Of a stretch of 22,679 nt of DNA, positions 1 through 7,853 are shown piece after piece. How positions within the stretch are numbered: the first letter of the stretch is position 1; each line of letters starts with the position of its first letter. This DNA is from Pseudomonadota bacterium (GTDB lineage Bacteria; Pseudomonadota; Alphaproteobacteria; Rhizobiales; Beijerinckiaceae): positions 1 through 22,679 of the forward strand of contig JAEWKP010000200.1 in assembly GCA_023393655.1 (NCBI GenBank), written 5' to 3'. The notes below the pieces were generated by a model. That model had not been told where the DNA came from. It saw nothing but the letters and a program-made list of their open reading frames with translations, and did no database searches. Made by a program: the position numbers and the translations under genes.

Positions 1-849
1 GGCTTCGCGCAGCGCGACCAGCCGCTCGCCGTCCTGCATGTCGAAATGCGGGGAGGCGTCGAGCAGCGCCTTGAGATAGGGGTGGCGCGGGCGGCGGAAG
101 ATGTCCTCGACCGTGCCGCGCTCCATGATCTCGCCATGGAAGATCACCACCACCTCGTCGGCCATGTTGGCGACGACGCCGAGGTCGTGGGTGATGAGCA
201 GGATCGCCATGCCCATCTCGGCCTGGAGATCGCGCATCAGATCGAGGACCTGGGCCTGGATGGTGACGTCGAGAGCCGTGGTCGGCTCATCGGCGATCAG
301 CAGGGCCGGCTGGCAGATCAGCGCCATGGCGAGCATGGCGCGCTGGCGCAGCCCGCCGGAGAGCTCGAAGGAATAGAGGCCGAAGGCGCGCTTCGGGTTC
401 TTGAAGCCGACACGCTTCAGCATTGCTTCGATCAGTTCGCGCGCCTCAGGCTTCGGCATCGGCCGGTGCAGGAGCAGCGCCTCCTCGATCTGGTTGCCGA
501 TCGTATGGACCGGCGAGAGCGAGGACATCGGCTCCTGGAAGATCATGCCGATCCGCCCGCCGCGCAGCGCCCGGATGCCCTTGCCTTCGGCGGGCAGCGT
601 CGCGATGTCGACGACGGTTTCTGGCGCCTGCGGGTCGCGGAACAGGATCTCGCCGCCGGTGATGCCGCCGGCGCGGGGCAGGAGACCCATGATCGCCTGG
701 GAGATCACCGATTTGCCGGAGCCGGATTCGCCGACCAGCGCGACGGTCTTGCCGGCGGGGACGCGCAGGCTGACGCCCTTCACGACGTCACGGGCAAGAC
801 CGTGGACCGTGAAGCCGATACGCAGATCGCTGATGCGCAGGATGTCCAT
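1..849 (-). CDS. Peptide/nickel-type ABC transporter ATP-binding protein (OppD/DppD-like), partial
   Basis: This is the ATPase of an oligopeptide/dipeptide-type importer, which would power uptake through a membrane permease pair fed by a periplasmic binding protein. Reading down from 849 gives 283 residues open to the window edge, so the C-terminus is missing. Visible motifs are a Walker A (GESGSGKS), a Q-loop (MIFQEPMSSLSP, the OppD/DppD form), a signature (LSGGLRQRAMLAMAL), a Walker B (LLIADEPTTALDVT) and an H-switch (ITHD), then the HPYLKALLDASP segment typical of this subfamily. All catalytic residues look intact. ATG at 849 gives the N-terminus MDILRISDLRIGF; an in-frame GTG at 864 is an alternative. 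The gene lies 27 bp after the stop of the lyase-like gene on the same strand, so the two are probably co-transcribed. The substrate cannot be told from the ATPase. The permease and binding-protein genes are presumably beyond the left edge. Confidence 0.93.
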   Translation of the reverse strand, partial: MDILRISDLRIGFTVHGLARDVVKGVSLRVPAGKTVALVGESGSGKSVISQAIMGLLPRAGGITGGEILFRDPQAPETVVDIATLPAEGKGIRALRGGRIGMIFQEPMSSLSPVHTIGNQIEEALLLHRPMPKPEARELIEAMLKRVGFKNPKRAFGLYSFELSGGLRQRAMLAMALICQPALLIADEPTTALDVTIQAQVLDLMRDLQAEMGMAILLITHDLGVVANMADEVVVIFHGEIMERGTVEDIFRRPRHPYLKALLDASPHFDMQDGERLVALREA

Positions 850-876
850 CGTCTGAAGCGGCACGTCCCCGGGAGC

Positions 877-1926
877 TTACGGCTCCTTATCTGTCCTCAC
901 GTCACTAGACGTCGAAAGCGGCAACTTGCCAATCGCTTTCGACGCTTGCGGTTCCGGCGGGCATTGCCCGATGCGGATGACATCGCTGCAACGGGGGCCG
1001 CGCCGGAAGTCGTCGTAGCTGATGCTCCAGGGCAGCGGGGCCGGGGCGCGATAGGGGCCCATCTTGAAATACTGGTTGTCGTCGAGCCCGGGGCCGCCAT
1101 GCCCGATATGGCCCTCGACAGTCACGATATGGACGCCGTCGGCAAGGATTTCGACATGGCCTTCGCCATCAGGGCCGGGTTGGGAACGGACGACGAAATC
1201 GATCCAGCCCTTCTGTGCGGAGGGCAGGTCAGCATGGGGCGTCACCCGGATTCCGGGCGCGCAGGCGTTGAAATAGCGCGGGTAGTTCGCTGCGGTCGTG
1301 CCGGTTTCCATCGCGACCAGCGCACGGGTCTGCCGTGCGTCGGGGCGACTCAGCACGAGTGCCTCGCCCGGAAGGCAGCCGTGAGGGCGCTCGCTGCCGC
1401 CGATCGGGTAGGAGGGAATCAGGTCGGTCTCGACGGTGATGCCGAGGCGGCCGCGATAGAGCCGCAGCGCCAGGAAGGGCGAATAGTCGCCGACGGCCTC
1501 GGGCAGGATCTCGCGCTTCCACTGGGCGATCACATATCTGCGATCATCCTGGGCGAGCGGATCGTTGAGGCGCAGCGCGAAGCCGTACCAGATTGCGCTG
1601 CGGAAGGGGACGAGCACCTCCGGGCGCTCCCAGACCTCGGCCCGCTCGCTGCAGCCGATGGCGCGCGGAAGACAGGACGGTGTCGCGATCAGGGTCAGGG
1701 CGCCGGCGCCGCTATAGGGCGCGGCATCCCCGAAAATCGCGCGGCCTGAGCGCTGCTCGGGATTGTCCTTGTAGAACAGCCCGCCTTCGGGGGCGAAGCC
1801 GCCCTGTTCGAAACCGTCATGCAGGATGCGCTGGGCGGGGTCGGCTCGGGCCGGAACGGCGAATGCACCGACGAGACCGATCGCGGCCGCGCAGCACAGC
1901 ATTCCCGACGCAACTGCCTTTTTCAC
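877..1926 (-). CDS. Exported heparin-lyase-I-like polysaccharide lyase family protein
   Basis: Predicted secreted protein of 349 aa. The chosen start is GTG at 1926, because it begins a clean signal peptide: a KK n-region, a hydrophobic core (MLCCAAAIGLVGAFAV) and a PARA cleavage site before DPAQRI. A G-rich tract just upstream may serve as the ribosome binding site. The same frame stays open to 2097, but that extension lies ahead of the signal peptide and would reach into the divergent gene. The mature part resembles the heparin lyase I-like (jelly-roll) family: FEQGGF near the start, a WYGFALRL strand, YVIAQWKRE, then SPFLALRLYRGRLGITVE, and near the C-terminus NQYFKMGPYRAP. In known members this fold cleaves acidic glycans by beta-elimination, but many bacterial homologues are uncharacterised, so the activity is inferred. 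Several Cys residues suggest disulfides. It is followed closely by the peptide-type ABC ATPase gene. Confidence 0.82.
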   Translation of the reverse strand: MKKAVASGMLCCAAAIGLVGAFAVPARADPAQRILHDGFEQGGFAPEGGLFYKDNPEQRSGRAIFGDAAPYSGAGALTLIATPSCLPRAIGCSERAEVWERPEVLVPFRSAIWYGFALRLNDPLAQDDRRYVIAQWKREILPEAVGDYSPFLALRLYRGRLGITVETDLIPSYPIGGSERPHGCLPGEALVLSRPDARQTRALVAMETGTTAANYPRYFNACAPGIRVTPHADLPSAQKGWIDFVVRSQPGPDGEGHVEILADGVHIVTVEGHIGHGGPGLDDNQYFKMGPYRAPAPLPWSISYDDFRRGPRCSDVIRIGQCPPEPQASKAIGKLPLSTSSDVRTDKEP

Positions 1927-2086
1927 GCTGCCCCCGACGATGGATGCCGCTTCCGCTCTGCAATGCCGGCATGGCCGCAGCGTGGCGCGCATTGCACTCG
2001 GCCGCAACCTCACCACATATGGTCGCTTCGGGCCCGCCGGACCCGTTCGAGCTTGCGCCGCAGGCGCTTCGGTACAGGGTTGCCCT

Positions 2087-4843
2087 TTGGAGTCCAATCT
2101 CTTCCGTTACATCTGGCAGAAGAGCCGGGCCGAGCAGGTCGTCGTCCTGCTGATCATCCTTGTCTCGATTCCGTTCAACTGGGCCTCGTTCGACGTGCCC
2201 AAGCGCATCGTCAACGATGCGATCCAGGGCGGCGCCTTCAAGGACGGCAAGACCACTGCGACGCTGATGGACTTCACCCTGCACCTGCCGTCCTGGCTGG
2301 GCGGGGCGAGCTACAGGCTGTCGGAGGGCATCGAGGTCGGCCAGTATGGCCTGCTCGTCGGCCTCAGCACCTATTTCCTGCTGCTGGTCCTGATCAACGG
2401 CGCCTTCAAATACGTCATCAACGTGCGCAAGGGCATCCTCGGCGAGCGCATGCTCAGGCGCATGCGCTACGACCTGTTCAGCCAGCTGATGCGCTTCCGG
2501 CCGGAGGAGATCCGCGCGGTCAAGCCGGCCGAGATCGCCAGCATGATCAAGGATGAGGTCGAGCCGATCGGCGGCTTCGTCGGCGATGCCTTCATCCAGC
2601 CGGTCTTCCTGCTCAGCCAGGCGCTGACGGCGCTGATCTTCATCATGGCGCAGAGTTTCTGGCTGGGCTCGATCGCGCTGCTGATCGTGCTGGTGCAGGC
2701 GATCATCATCCCGATCCTGCGGCGCGAGCAGCTCAGGCTCGGCCGCGAGCGCCAGATCGCCTCGCGCCAGCTCGCAGGCCGCATCGGCGAGATCGTCGAT
2801 GCCGGGCCGATGATCCAGGGCCATGGCGCGACGGCCTATGTCCAGTCCGACATCGCCGGGCGTCTCGGGCGGCTCTTCGACATCCGCTATGCGCTCTACA
2901 AGCGGAAGTTCGCGGTCAAGTTCCTCAACAACCTGCTGGCCCAGATCACGCCGTTCTTCTTCTACGCGATCGGTGGCTTCTTCGCGCTGCAGGGGCGGCT
3001 CGATATCGGCCAGCTGGTCGCGGTGATCGCCGCCTATCGCGACCTGCCGCCGCCGGTCAAGGAACTGATCGACTGGGACCAGCAGCGCAACGACGTGACG
3101 ATCAAGTACGATCAGGTGATCTCGCAGTTCAACAGCGACGAGACGCTCGTCCTCGACGAGGAGAACGGCGTTGCGGTCCTGCCCGAAAAGGGCGAGATCA
3201 GGCTCGAATCCGTGCAGATGCTCGACAATCGCGGCCAGCCGCTCCTGACGCCCCTCTCGTTCAGCCTGGCCCGGCCGGGCATGGTGGCGGTTATCGGCCC
3301 GCAGGGCGGCGGCAAGGACGTGCTCGGCCGGATCCTCGGCCGGCAGGCGACGAGCTATACCGGCCGCGTGCTGATCGACGGCGAGCCGCTGGCGGGGATG
3401 TCGGTCGAGCGGGCGAGCCATATCATCGGTTATTCCGGCGACGAGCCCGAGCTCATCGCCGGCTCGATGCGCGACAATATCCTGCTGCCGCTGCGGCGCC
3501 GGCGCCCGGACCTCAAGACCGGCGGCGCGGTCTCCGCGCCGGAGCACCGCCGCTTCGTCGAGGCGATCCGCTCCGGCAACTCGCCCTTCCCGTTCGAGGC
3601 GGACTGGACCGACTATGCGGGGGTCGGCGTGACCGACACCGCCGAACTCGCGGCGCGCATCCACGAATTGCTCGACGTTTTCGGCTGCACGCAGGAGGTC
3701 TACGAGCTCGGCCTCGGCGGCAAGGTGATGCGCCCGGTCAGCGAGCAGGCGGTCGAGCGCATCATCGCGGCCCGCCGCGTGGTCGCGGCCGAGCTGACAC
3801 GGATCAAGCAGGGCGACCTGATCGAGCCCTTCCTGCTCGACCGCTACAACCGCAACGCCCCGATCGTCGAGAACCTGATCTTCGGCACGCGGACCAGCAT
3901 GCGCTTCGACAGCACAACCCTGCTGTTCGAGCCCTATGCCCAGTCGATCCTGAAGGCGGAGGCTCTGGTCGAGCCGCTGGCCGAGATGGGGGCGCGCATC
4001 GTCGCGACCGTGGTCGAAATCTTCGCCGGCCTGCCGCAGGGCCATGCGCTGTTCGAGCGCTATTCCTTCGGCGCGAATTTCGAGTTCGAGCGCCTGAACG
4101 AGCTGGCCGACCTGCTCGCCAAGCACGACATGCGCAACCCGCTCGACCAGGAGACGGAGCGCGACCTCGTCGCGCTGGCGCTCGGCTATATCGAGCCCAA
4201 GCACAGGCTGAACCTGATCGATGCGCGCCTCGAGCGACGCATCCTGCGGGCGCGGGAGAGCTTTCGCAGGCATCTGCCGGCGGATGCGGCCGAGGATGTC
4301 GATTTCTACGACCCCGACAAGGTGATGGTCGGCGCCAGCGTGCGCGACAACCTGATGTTCGGGCGCATCGGCTACGGCGTGCCCGATGCCGCCCGCAAGG
4401 TTGGCGAGATCGTGCTGCAGGCGCTTGCCCGCTCGGGACTGGGCGAGGCGCTCTACCGGCTCGGCCTCGATACCGAGAGCGGCATCCGCGGGCGCTTCCT
4501 GCCGGTCCGGCTGCGCCAGGCCGTGCCGCTGGTCCAGGCGCTGGTCAAGGCGCCGCAGATCGCGGTGCTCGACATCTCGGCCCTGCTCGCGATTTCGGAC
4601 GAGCCGCAGGAGATCGTCGCCCGGCTGCACAGCTATTGCGCGGGCATGACGCTGTTTCTTCTGGTCGGAGATGCTAACCTTGCGGGAGAGGTCCCGCTGC
4701 GGGTGCTGTTCCACGGAGCGACGGCGACGGTCGAGGCGCTGGGCACGCCCGATGCGGCCAATGACCGGGCCTCGCGCTTCGAAAGCACCGAGCGCGAGAA
4801 CACTGGGCACGAGAACACTGGGCGAATGGAGGCACGGTCATGA
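2087..4843 (+). CDS. ABC-exporter-like membrane protein with degenerate nucleotide-binding domain
   Basis: A 918-aa protein. The chosen start is TTG at 2087 (N-terminus ESNLFRYIWQKSRAEQ, the usual beginning of an exporter transmembrane domain); upstream in-frame codons overlap the divergent lyase gene and look non-coding. Residues 1-330 hold about six membrane helices. A nucleotide-binding-like domain begins near 365, but its motifs are eroded: Walker A is GPQGGGKD (404-411, Asp where Ser/Thr binds Mg), the Q-loop Gln is missing, the signature is LPVRLRQ (805-811) instead of LSGGQRQ, Walker B is AVLDISA with Ile830 where the catalytic Glu should be, and the H-switch His is replaced (LLVGDANL). 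About 280 mostly helical residues are inserted between the Q-loop region and the signature region. The motif GSMRDNI (459) recurs as NAPIVENLIFG (590) and GASVRDNLMFG (749). ATP hydrolysis looks unlikely. It overlaps the next gene by 4 bp. Confidence 0.85.
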   Translation: MESNLFRYIWQKSRAEQVVVLLIILVSIPFNWASFDVPKRIVNDAIQGGAFKDGKTTATLMDFTLHLPSWLGGASYRLSEGIEVGQYGLLVGLSTYFLLLVLINGAFKYVINVRKGILGERMLRRMRYDLFSQLMRFRPEEIRAVKPAEIASMIKDEVEPIGGFVGDAFIQPVFLLSQALTALIFIMAQSFWLGSIALLIVLVQAIIIPILRREQLRLGRERQIASRQLAGRIGEIVDAGPMIQGHGATAYVQSDIAGRLGRLFDIRYALYKRKFAVKFLNNLLAQITPFFFYAIGGFFALQGRLDIGQLVAVIAAYRDLPPPVKELIDWDQQRNDVTIKYDQVISQFNSDETLVLDEENGVAVLPEKGEIRLESVQMLDNRGQPLLTPLSFSLARPGMVAVIGPQGGGKDVLGRILGRQATSYTGRVLIDGEPLAGMSVERASHIIGYSGDEPELIAGSMRDNILLPLRRRRPDLKTGGAVSAPEHRRFVEAIRSGNSPFPFEADWTDYAGVGVTDTAELAARIHELLDVFGCTQEVYELGLGGKVMRPVSEQAVERIIAARRVVAAELTRIKQGDLIEPFLLDRYNRNAPIVENLIFGTRTSMRFDSTTLLFEPYAQSILKAEALVEPLAEMGARIVATVVEIFAGLPQGHALFERYSFGANFEFERLNELADLLAKHDMRNPLDQETERDLVALALGYIEPKHRLNLIDARLERRILRARESFRRHLPADAAEDVDFYDPDKVMVGASVRDNLMFGRIGYGVPDAARKVGEIVLQALARSGLGEALYRLGLDTESGIRGRFLPVRLRQAVPLVQALVKAPQIAVLDISALLAISDEPQEIVARLHSYCAGMTLFLLVGDANLAGEVPLRVLFHGATATVEALGTPDAANDRASRFESTERENTGHENTGRMEARS

Positions 4844-5289
4844 GTCTGGAAACCGATATCGGCTGCCTGCGTTGCCTGCCGCTGTTCCAGGACATGCCGG
4901 CATCGCGGCTCAAGCTCGTCGCGCTGATGGGCGAGCGGCTGCAATTCGAGCCCGGCGCCGTCCTGATCAGCCCGCAGGAGAAGCTCGCGGGCGTCTACGT
5001 CATCCTGGAGGGCGAGGTCGAAATCCTGCAACCGAGCGTGAGCGGCGAGGAGCGGAGCTTCGTCAAGGATACCGGCAGCATCACCGGTGACGTGTCCCTG
5101 TTGAGCGGCCAGCCCTTCATCGCCACCATCCGCGCGAAGTCGCGGGTTCTGGCGCTGCGGATTCCGAAGGATCTGTTCTTCGAACTGCTCCACACCGTGC
5201 CTGAGTTCAGCCTCGCTGTCTGCCGGGATCTGGCCGGCCGGGTCCACCGGCTCGCATCCGTGCTGCTGCGCGAGCACGAAACCGTCTGA
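4840..5289 (+). CDS. Stand-alone cyclic-nucleotide-binding-domain protein
   Basis: A 149-aa protein consisting almost entirely of one CRP-type cyclic-nucleotide-binding (CNB) beta-barrel, with no DNA-binding helix-turn-helix, so it is not a CRP/FNR transcription factor. The N-terminus (LPLFQDMPASRLKLVA), the barrel (LISPQEKLAGVYVILEGEVEI) and the C-terminal helix are recognisable. The phosphate-binding cassette reads TGDVSLLSGQPFIAT where families typically show GE-LL-G-PR-AT: Asp84 stands in the Glu position and Phe93 in the position of the Arg that pairs with the cyclic phosphate. Canonical cAMP/cGMP binding is therefore doubtful, though a variant ligand or purely structural role is possible. 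Its ATG lies in an ATGA overlap with the stop of the degenerate ABC gene, which indicates translational coupling, and the cyclase gene starts 16 bp downstream. The genomic context suggests it links the cyclase to the ABC-like protein. Confidence 0.88.
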   Translation: MSLETDIGCLRCLPLFQDMPASRLKLVALMGERLQFEPGAVLISPQEKLAGVYVILEGEVEILQPSVSGEERSFVKDTGSITGDVSLLSGQPFIATIRAKSRVLALRIPKDLFFELLHTVPEFSLAVCRDLAGRVHRLASVLLREHETV

Positions 5290-5305
5290 CGAGGTCCATC
5301 AGCGC

Positions 5306-7114
5306 ATGAACCGGCCGCAAGCCGCAGGCACGAACCGCACGGGCGCAACCCGCGGCGGCATGGGTGCGAGCATGGACCAGGTCTCGTCCTGGAGCCGGGA
5401 CATCCGGTTCGTCTCGGGGCTGATCCTGCTCACCTTTGCCACGACCCATTTCCTGAACCATGCCGTCGGCATCCTCGGCGTCGACGCCATGGAGAAGGTC
5501 CAGGACTGGCGCTATGGCTTCTGGCATTCCTGGGCCGGGACGGCCGCGCTCTATGGCGCGCTGATCGTCCACCCGGTCTTCGCGCTGCTGCGGGTGGTGC
5601 AGCGGCGCACCTTCAAGATGCCTCTGCGCGAAATGCTGCAGATCGCGCTTGGCCTCGCCATTCCGCTGCTGCTGGTCGACCACATCATCAGCACGCGGGT
5701 GATGGGCATCTATTTCGGCGGCGACGAGAGCTACCGCTCCGTCCTGCGCCGGCTCTGGCCGGGGCTGGCACTGACGCAGTCGCTGCTGCTGCTGCTGGTC
5801 TGGACGCATGGCATCATCGGCATCCACTTCATGCTGCGCGCCCGCGACAGCTATCGCCATTGGCGCGATCCGTTCCTGCTGGCGGCGATCCTGATCCCGC
5901 TCCTGGCGATCATCGGTTTTGCCGTAGGCGCGCGGGAGGCGAAGCTGATGGCGATGCCGGCCGAGCTGGTCAGCGATGCGCAAGCCGCGATGTTCGCCCG
6001 CGACGTGATGTGGGGCAAAGGTGCCTTCTACGGCCTCGTCGCCTCCTTCCTGCTCTTCGTCGGCATCCGCGAGATCAGGGTCCGGACGACCCGCCAGATC
6101 ACGGTGCGCTTCGTCGGCCATGGCACGCGCAGGCTGGCGCCGGGACCGACCGTGCTCGAGATGTTCCGGCGCTTCGGCATTCCCCATGCGGCGCTCTGCG
6201 GCGGGCGGGCGCGCTGTGCCACCTGCCGCGTGCTGGTGATGGACGGCAACGACAAGCTGCCGAGGCCCGGCCCGAACGAGGCCAAGCTGCTGCGCCGGAT
6301 CTCGGCGCCCGAAGGCGTCCGGCTCGCCTGCCAGATCAGGCCACGCGAGGACCTGCAGGTCCAGATCCTGCTGGCCTCGCGGCTGAACGCCGGAGCGACG
6401 CGAGCCTTCGAGCTCGACGATGCCGCCGGCAAGCGCGGACTGACCGTCGTAGTGGCCGATCTCAGGGCGTTCTCCGCTCTCTCCGAGCGGCAATTGCCGC
6501 GCGAGCTGATCGGCCTGCTCAACCGCTTCTTCGACGAGATGGGGCAGGCGATCACCGCGCATGAAGGCCGGATCGATGCCTTCTATGGCGACGGCTTCAT
6601 GGCGGTATTCGGTCTCGAGGGGCAGCCGTCGCGCGGAGCACAGGCGGCGATCGCGGCGGCTGGTGACATCGTGCGTGCGGTCGATGCGCTCAACCGCGAA
6701 TATGGCGCGGCGCTGCCGCTGCCGCTGCGGATCGGCATCGGCATCCATACCGGCGACGCCATCACCGGATCGGTCGAGAACGACAATCTCGGCCGGCGCG
6801 AGATCACGGTCGGCGAGACCGTCATGGTCGCAAGCCAGCTCGAATCGGCGACGCGGCGCGTGCTCGCGGATATCGTCGTCTCCGAGGATACGATCCGGGC
6901 GAGCGGGCGCAGCTATGCCGGCACGACGGCGCTGAAGATCGCGATCAAGGGGCGTGAGAAGCCGTTGACCGCCTATGGCTTCGCCAGTGCGCCGGAAATC
7001 GCCCGTCGCAAGCGGGAGGACGTGGCGGTGCCGGTGCCCGTGGTCGCAGGCGGCGAGGCGACCGCCTCGGCAGAAGTGGTGCCGGAGCAGGGCGAGACAG
7101 GCAAAAAAGGCTGA
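5306..7114 (+). CDS. Membrane His-rich domain / [2Fe-2S] ferredoxin / class III nucleotide cyclase fusion
   Basis: A 602-aa three-part protein. Residues 33-255 form about six membrane helices rich in His (48, 52, 74, 89, 126, 168, 174), resembling the haem-b-binding cytochrome subunit of succinate dehydrogenase/fumarate reductase. Residues 260-355 are a ferredoxin-type [2Fe-2S] domain with Cys298, 304, 307 and 342 (CX5CX2C plus a distal Cys). Residues 375-560 are a class III adenylate/guanylate cyclase domain: metal-binding Asp385 (VADLRAF) and Asp429 (YGDGFMAVFG) are present. The helix usually reading GDTVNLAARLE here reads GETVMVASQLE, so the transition-state Asn and Arg become Met507 and Gln511, and the purine-contacting Lys before FxGD is Ala. 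The C-terminal tail is low-complexity. The start at 5306 is preceded by a GAGG box; Met23 is a possible later start. Activity, if any, may be controlled by redox state; that is inference. Confidence 0.88.
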   Translation: MNRPQAAGTNRTGATRGGMGASMDQVSSWSRDIRFVSGLILLTFATTHFLNHAVGILGVDAMEKVQDWRYGFWHSWAGTAALYGALIVHPVFALLRVVQRRTFKMPLREMLQIALGLAIPLLLVDHIISTRVMGIYFGGDESYRSVLRRLWPGLALTQSLLLLLVWTHGIIGIHFMLRARDSYRHWRDPFLLAAILIPLLAIIGFAVGAREAKLMAMPAELVSDAQAAMFARDVMWGKGAFYGLVASFLLFVGIREIRVRTTRQITVRFVGHGTRRLAPGPTVLEMFRRFGIPHAALCGGRARCATCRVLVMDGNDKLPRPGPNEAKLLRRISAPEGVRLACQIRPREDLQVQILLASRLNAGATRAFELDDAAGKRGLTVVVADLRAFSALSERQLPRELIGLLNRFFDEMGQAITAHEGRIDAFYGDGFMAVFGLEGQPSRGAQAAIAAAGDIVRAVDALNREYGAALPLPLRIGIGIHTGDAITGSVENDNLGRREITVGETVMVASQLESATRRVLADIVVSEDTIRASGRSYAGTTALKIAIKGREKPLTAYGFASAPEIARRKREDVAVPVPVVAGGEATASAEVVPEQGETGKKG

Positions 7115-7190
7115 CCCTCGTGCGGGCGGCTGGTTTTTTGCGGGCGCGCATGTCTATGGTCCGCCGCCTTCTCCGGATGACGACCGACCC

Positions 7191-7853
7191 ATGATGCCCG
7201 AACCGCCTCAAGAGGCCTTTCACGATCTGCTGCGCGGCATGGCGGCGCTCTCGGGCAACCGCGTCGTCGCCGATATCGCGCGGCTCTACGGCAAGGGCGC
7301 CCCCCCGGATCTCTCGATCGCCTGCAACCACAAGCAGATCGCCTCGAAGCAATGGCTTGTCGAGGCATTGGCCGAAACCCATCCGAAGCCCGAGGGGCCG
7401 GTCTGGGTGCTCGGCGCCTGGTATGGCGTGCTCGGGGCGCTGCTGCTCGATGATGAACGGCTCGCGGTCCCCGAAATCGTCAGCCTCGATATCGACCCGA
7501 CCTGCGCGCCGATCGCCGAGATCCTGAACCATCGTCATGTTCAGGCGGGACGGTTCCGGGCGATGACGGCGGACATGATGGCGGTGGATTTCGCGGCGCA
7601 GTCGCCGATGCCGGGCCTCGTCATCAATACGAGCAGCGAGCATCTCGACGATGTGCCGGGCTGGATCGCGACCCTGCCGCAAGGCCTGCCGCTGGTGCTG
7701 CAGTCCAACGACTACTTTCGCGAGCCGGATCATCGGAGCTGCGTGCCCTCGCTCGATGCCTTCCGCGAGCAGGCGGGATTGTCGGAGGTCTGGTTTGCAG
7801 GCGCCCGGCCGACGAAGAACTATACGCGCTTCATGCTGATCGGGCGGCGATGA
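7191..7853 (+). CDS. SAM-dependent methyltransferase-like protein
   Basis: A 220-aa soluble protein. The start is taken at the first of two tandem ATG codons (7191, 7194); the frame extends further upstream but overlaps the preceding cyclase gene. The segment VWVLGAWYGVLGALLL (from residue 71) looks like a glycine-rich SAM-binding loop, and SLDIDPTCAPIAE (Asp100/Asp102) supplies the acidic residue expected at the end of strand beta-2 of a class I methyltransferase. Later, INTSSEHLDDV and LVLQSNDYF fit the core beta-sheet. I do not recognise a named family or substrate. The stop overlaps the start of the glycosyltransferase gene by 4 bp (ATGA), so it probably acts in the same glycan pathway. 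Only 76 bp separate it from the cyclase gene, and no convincing terminator lies between them. Confidence 0.75.
   Translation: MMPEPPQEAFHDLLRGMAALSGNRVVADIARLYGKGAPPDLSIACNHKQIASKQWLVEALAETHPKPEGPVWVLGAWYGVLGALLLDDERLAVPEIVSLDIDPTCAPIAEILNHRHVQAGRFRAMTADMMAVDFAAQSPMPGLVINTSSEHLDDVPGWIATLPQGLPLVLQSNDYFREPDHRSCVPSLDAFREQAGLSEVWFAGARPTKNYTRFMLIGRR

Noticed and set aside
872..886. GGAGC-TTACG-GCTCC inverted repeat at the lyase stop codon as a terminator
   Set aside because: The stem is only 5 bp with no T run, and the ATPase gene follows within 27 bp in the same direction.
46..1749. Long plus-strand open frame (567 codons) across the left end
   Set aside because: It runs antisense to the ABC ATPase and lyase genes, both with clear motifs; its product is Asp/His/Arg-rich without recognisable domains, typical of an antisense shadow in GC-rich DNA.
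1992..2021. TTGCAC-18-CATATG as a promoter for the three-gene module
   Set aside because: The -10 match is poor and the spacing is at the limit; position is plausible but the evidence is too weak to list.
1817..4810. 997-codon minus-strand open frame opposite the ABC-like gene
   Set aside because: Composition is low-complexity (Asp, Gln, Leu, Arg) with no domain, while the plus strand has membrane helices and NBD-like order; it is a codon-bias artefact.
7103..7142. A6 ... T6 flanked segment after the cyclase gene, as a terminator
   Set aside because: The sequence between the runs repeats GGCTG directly rather than in inverted form; only a 3-4 bp stem is possible, too weak to call.
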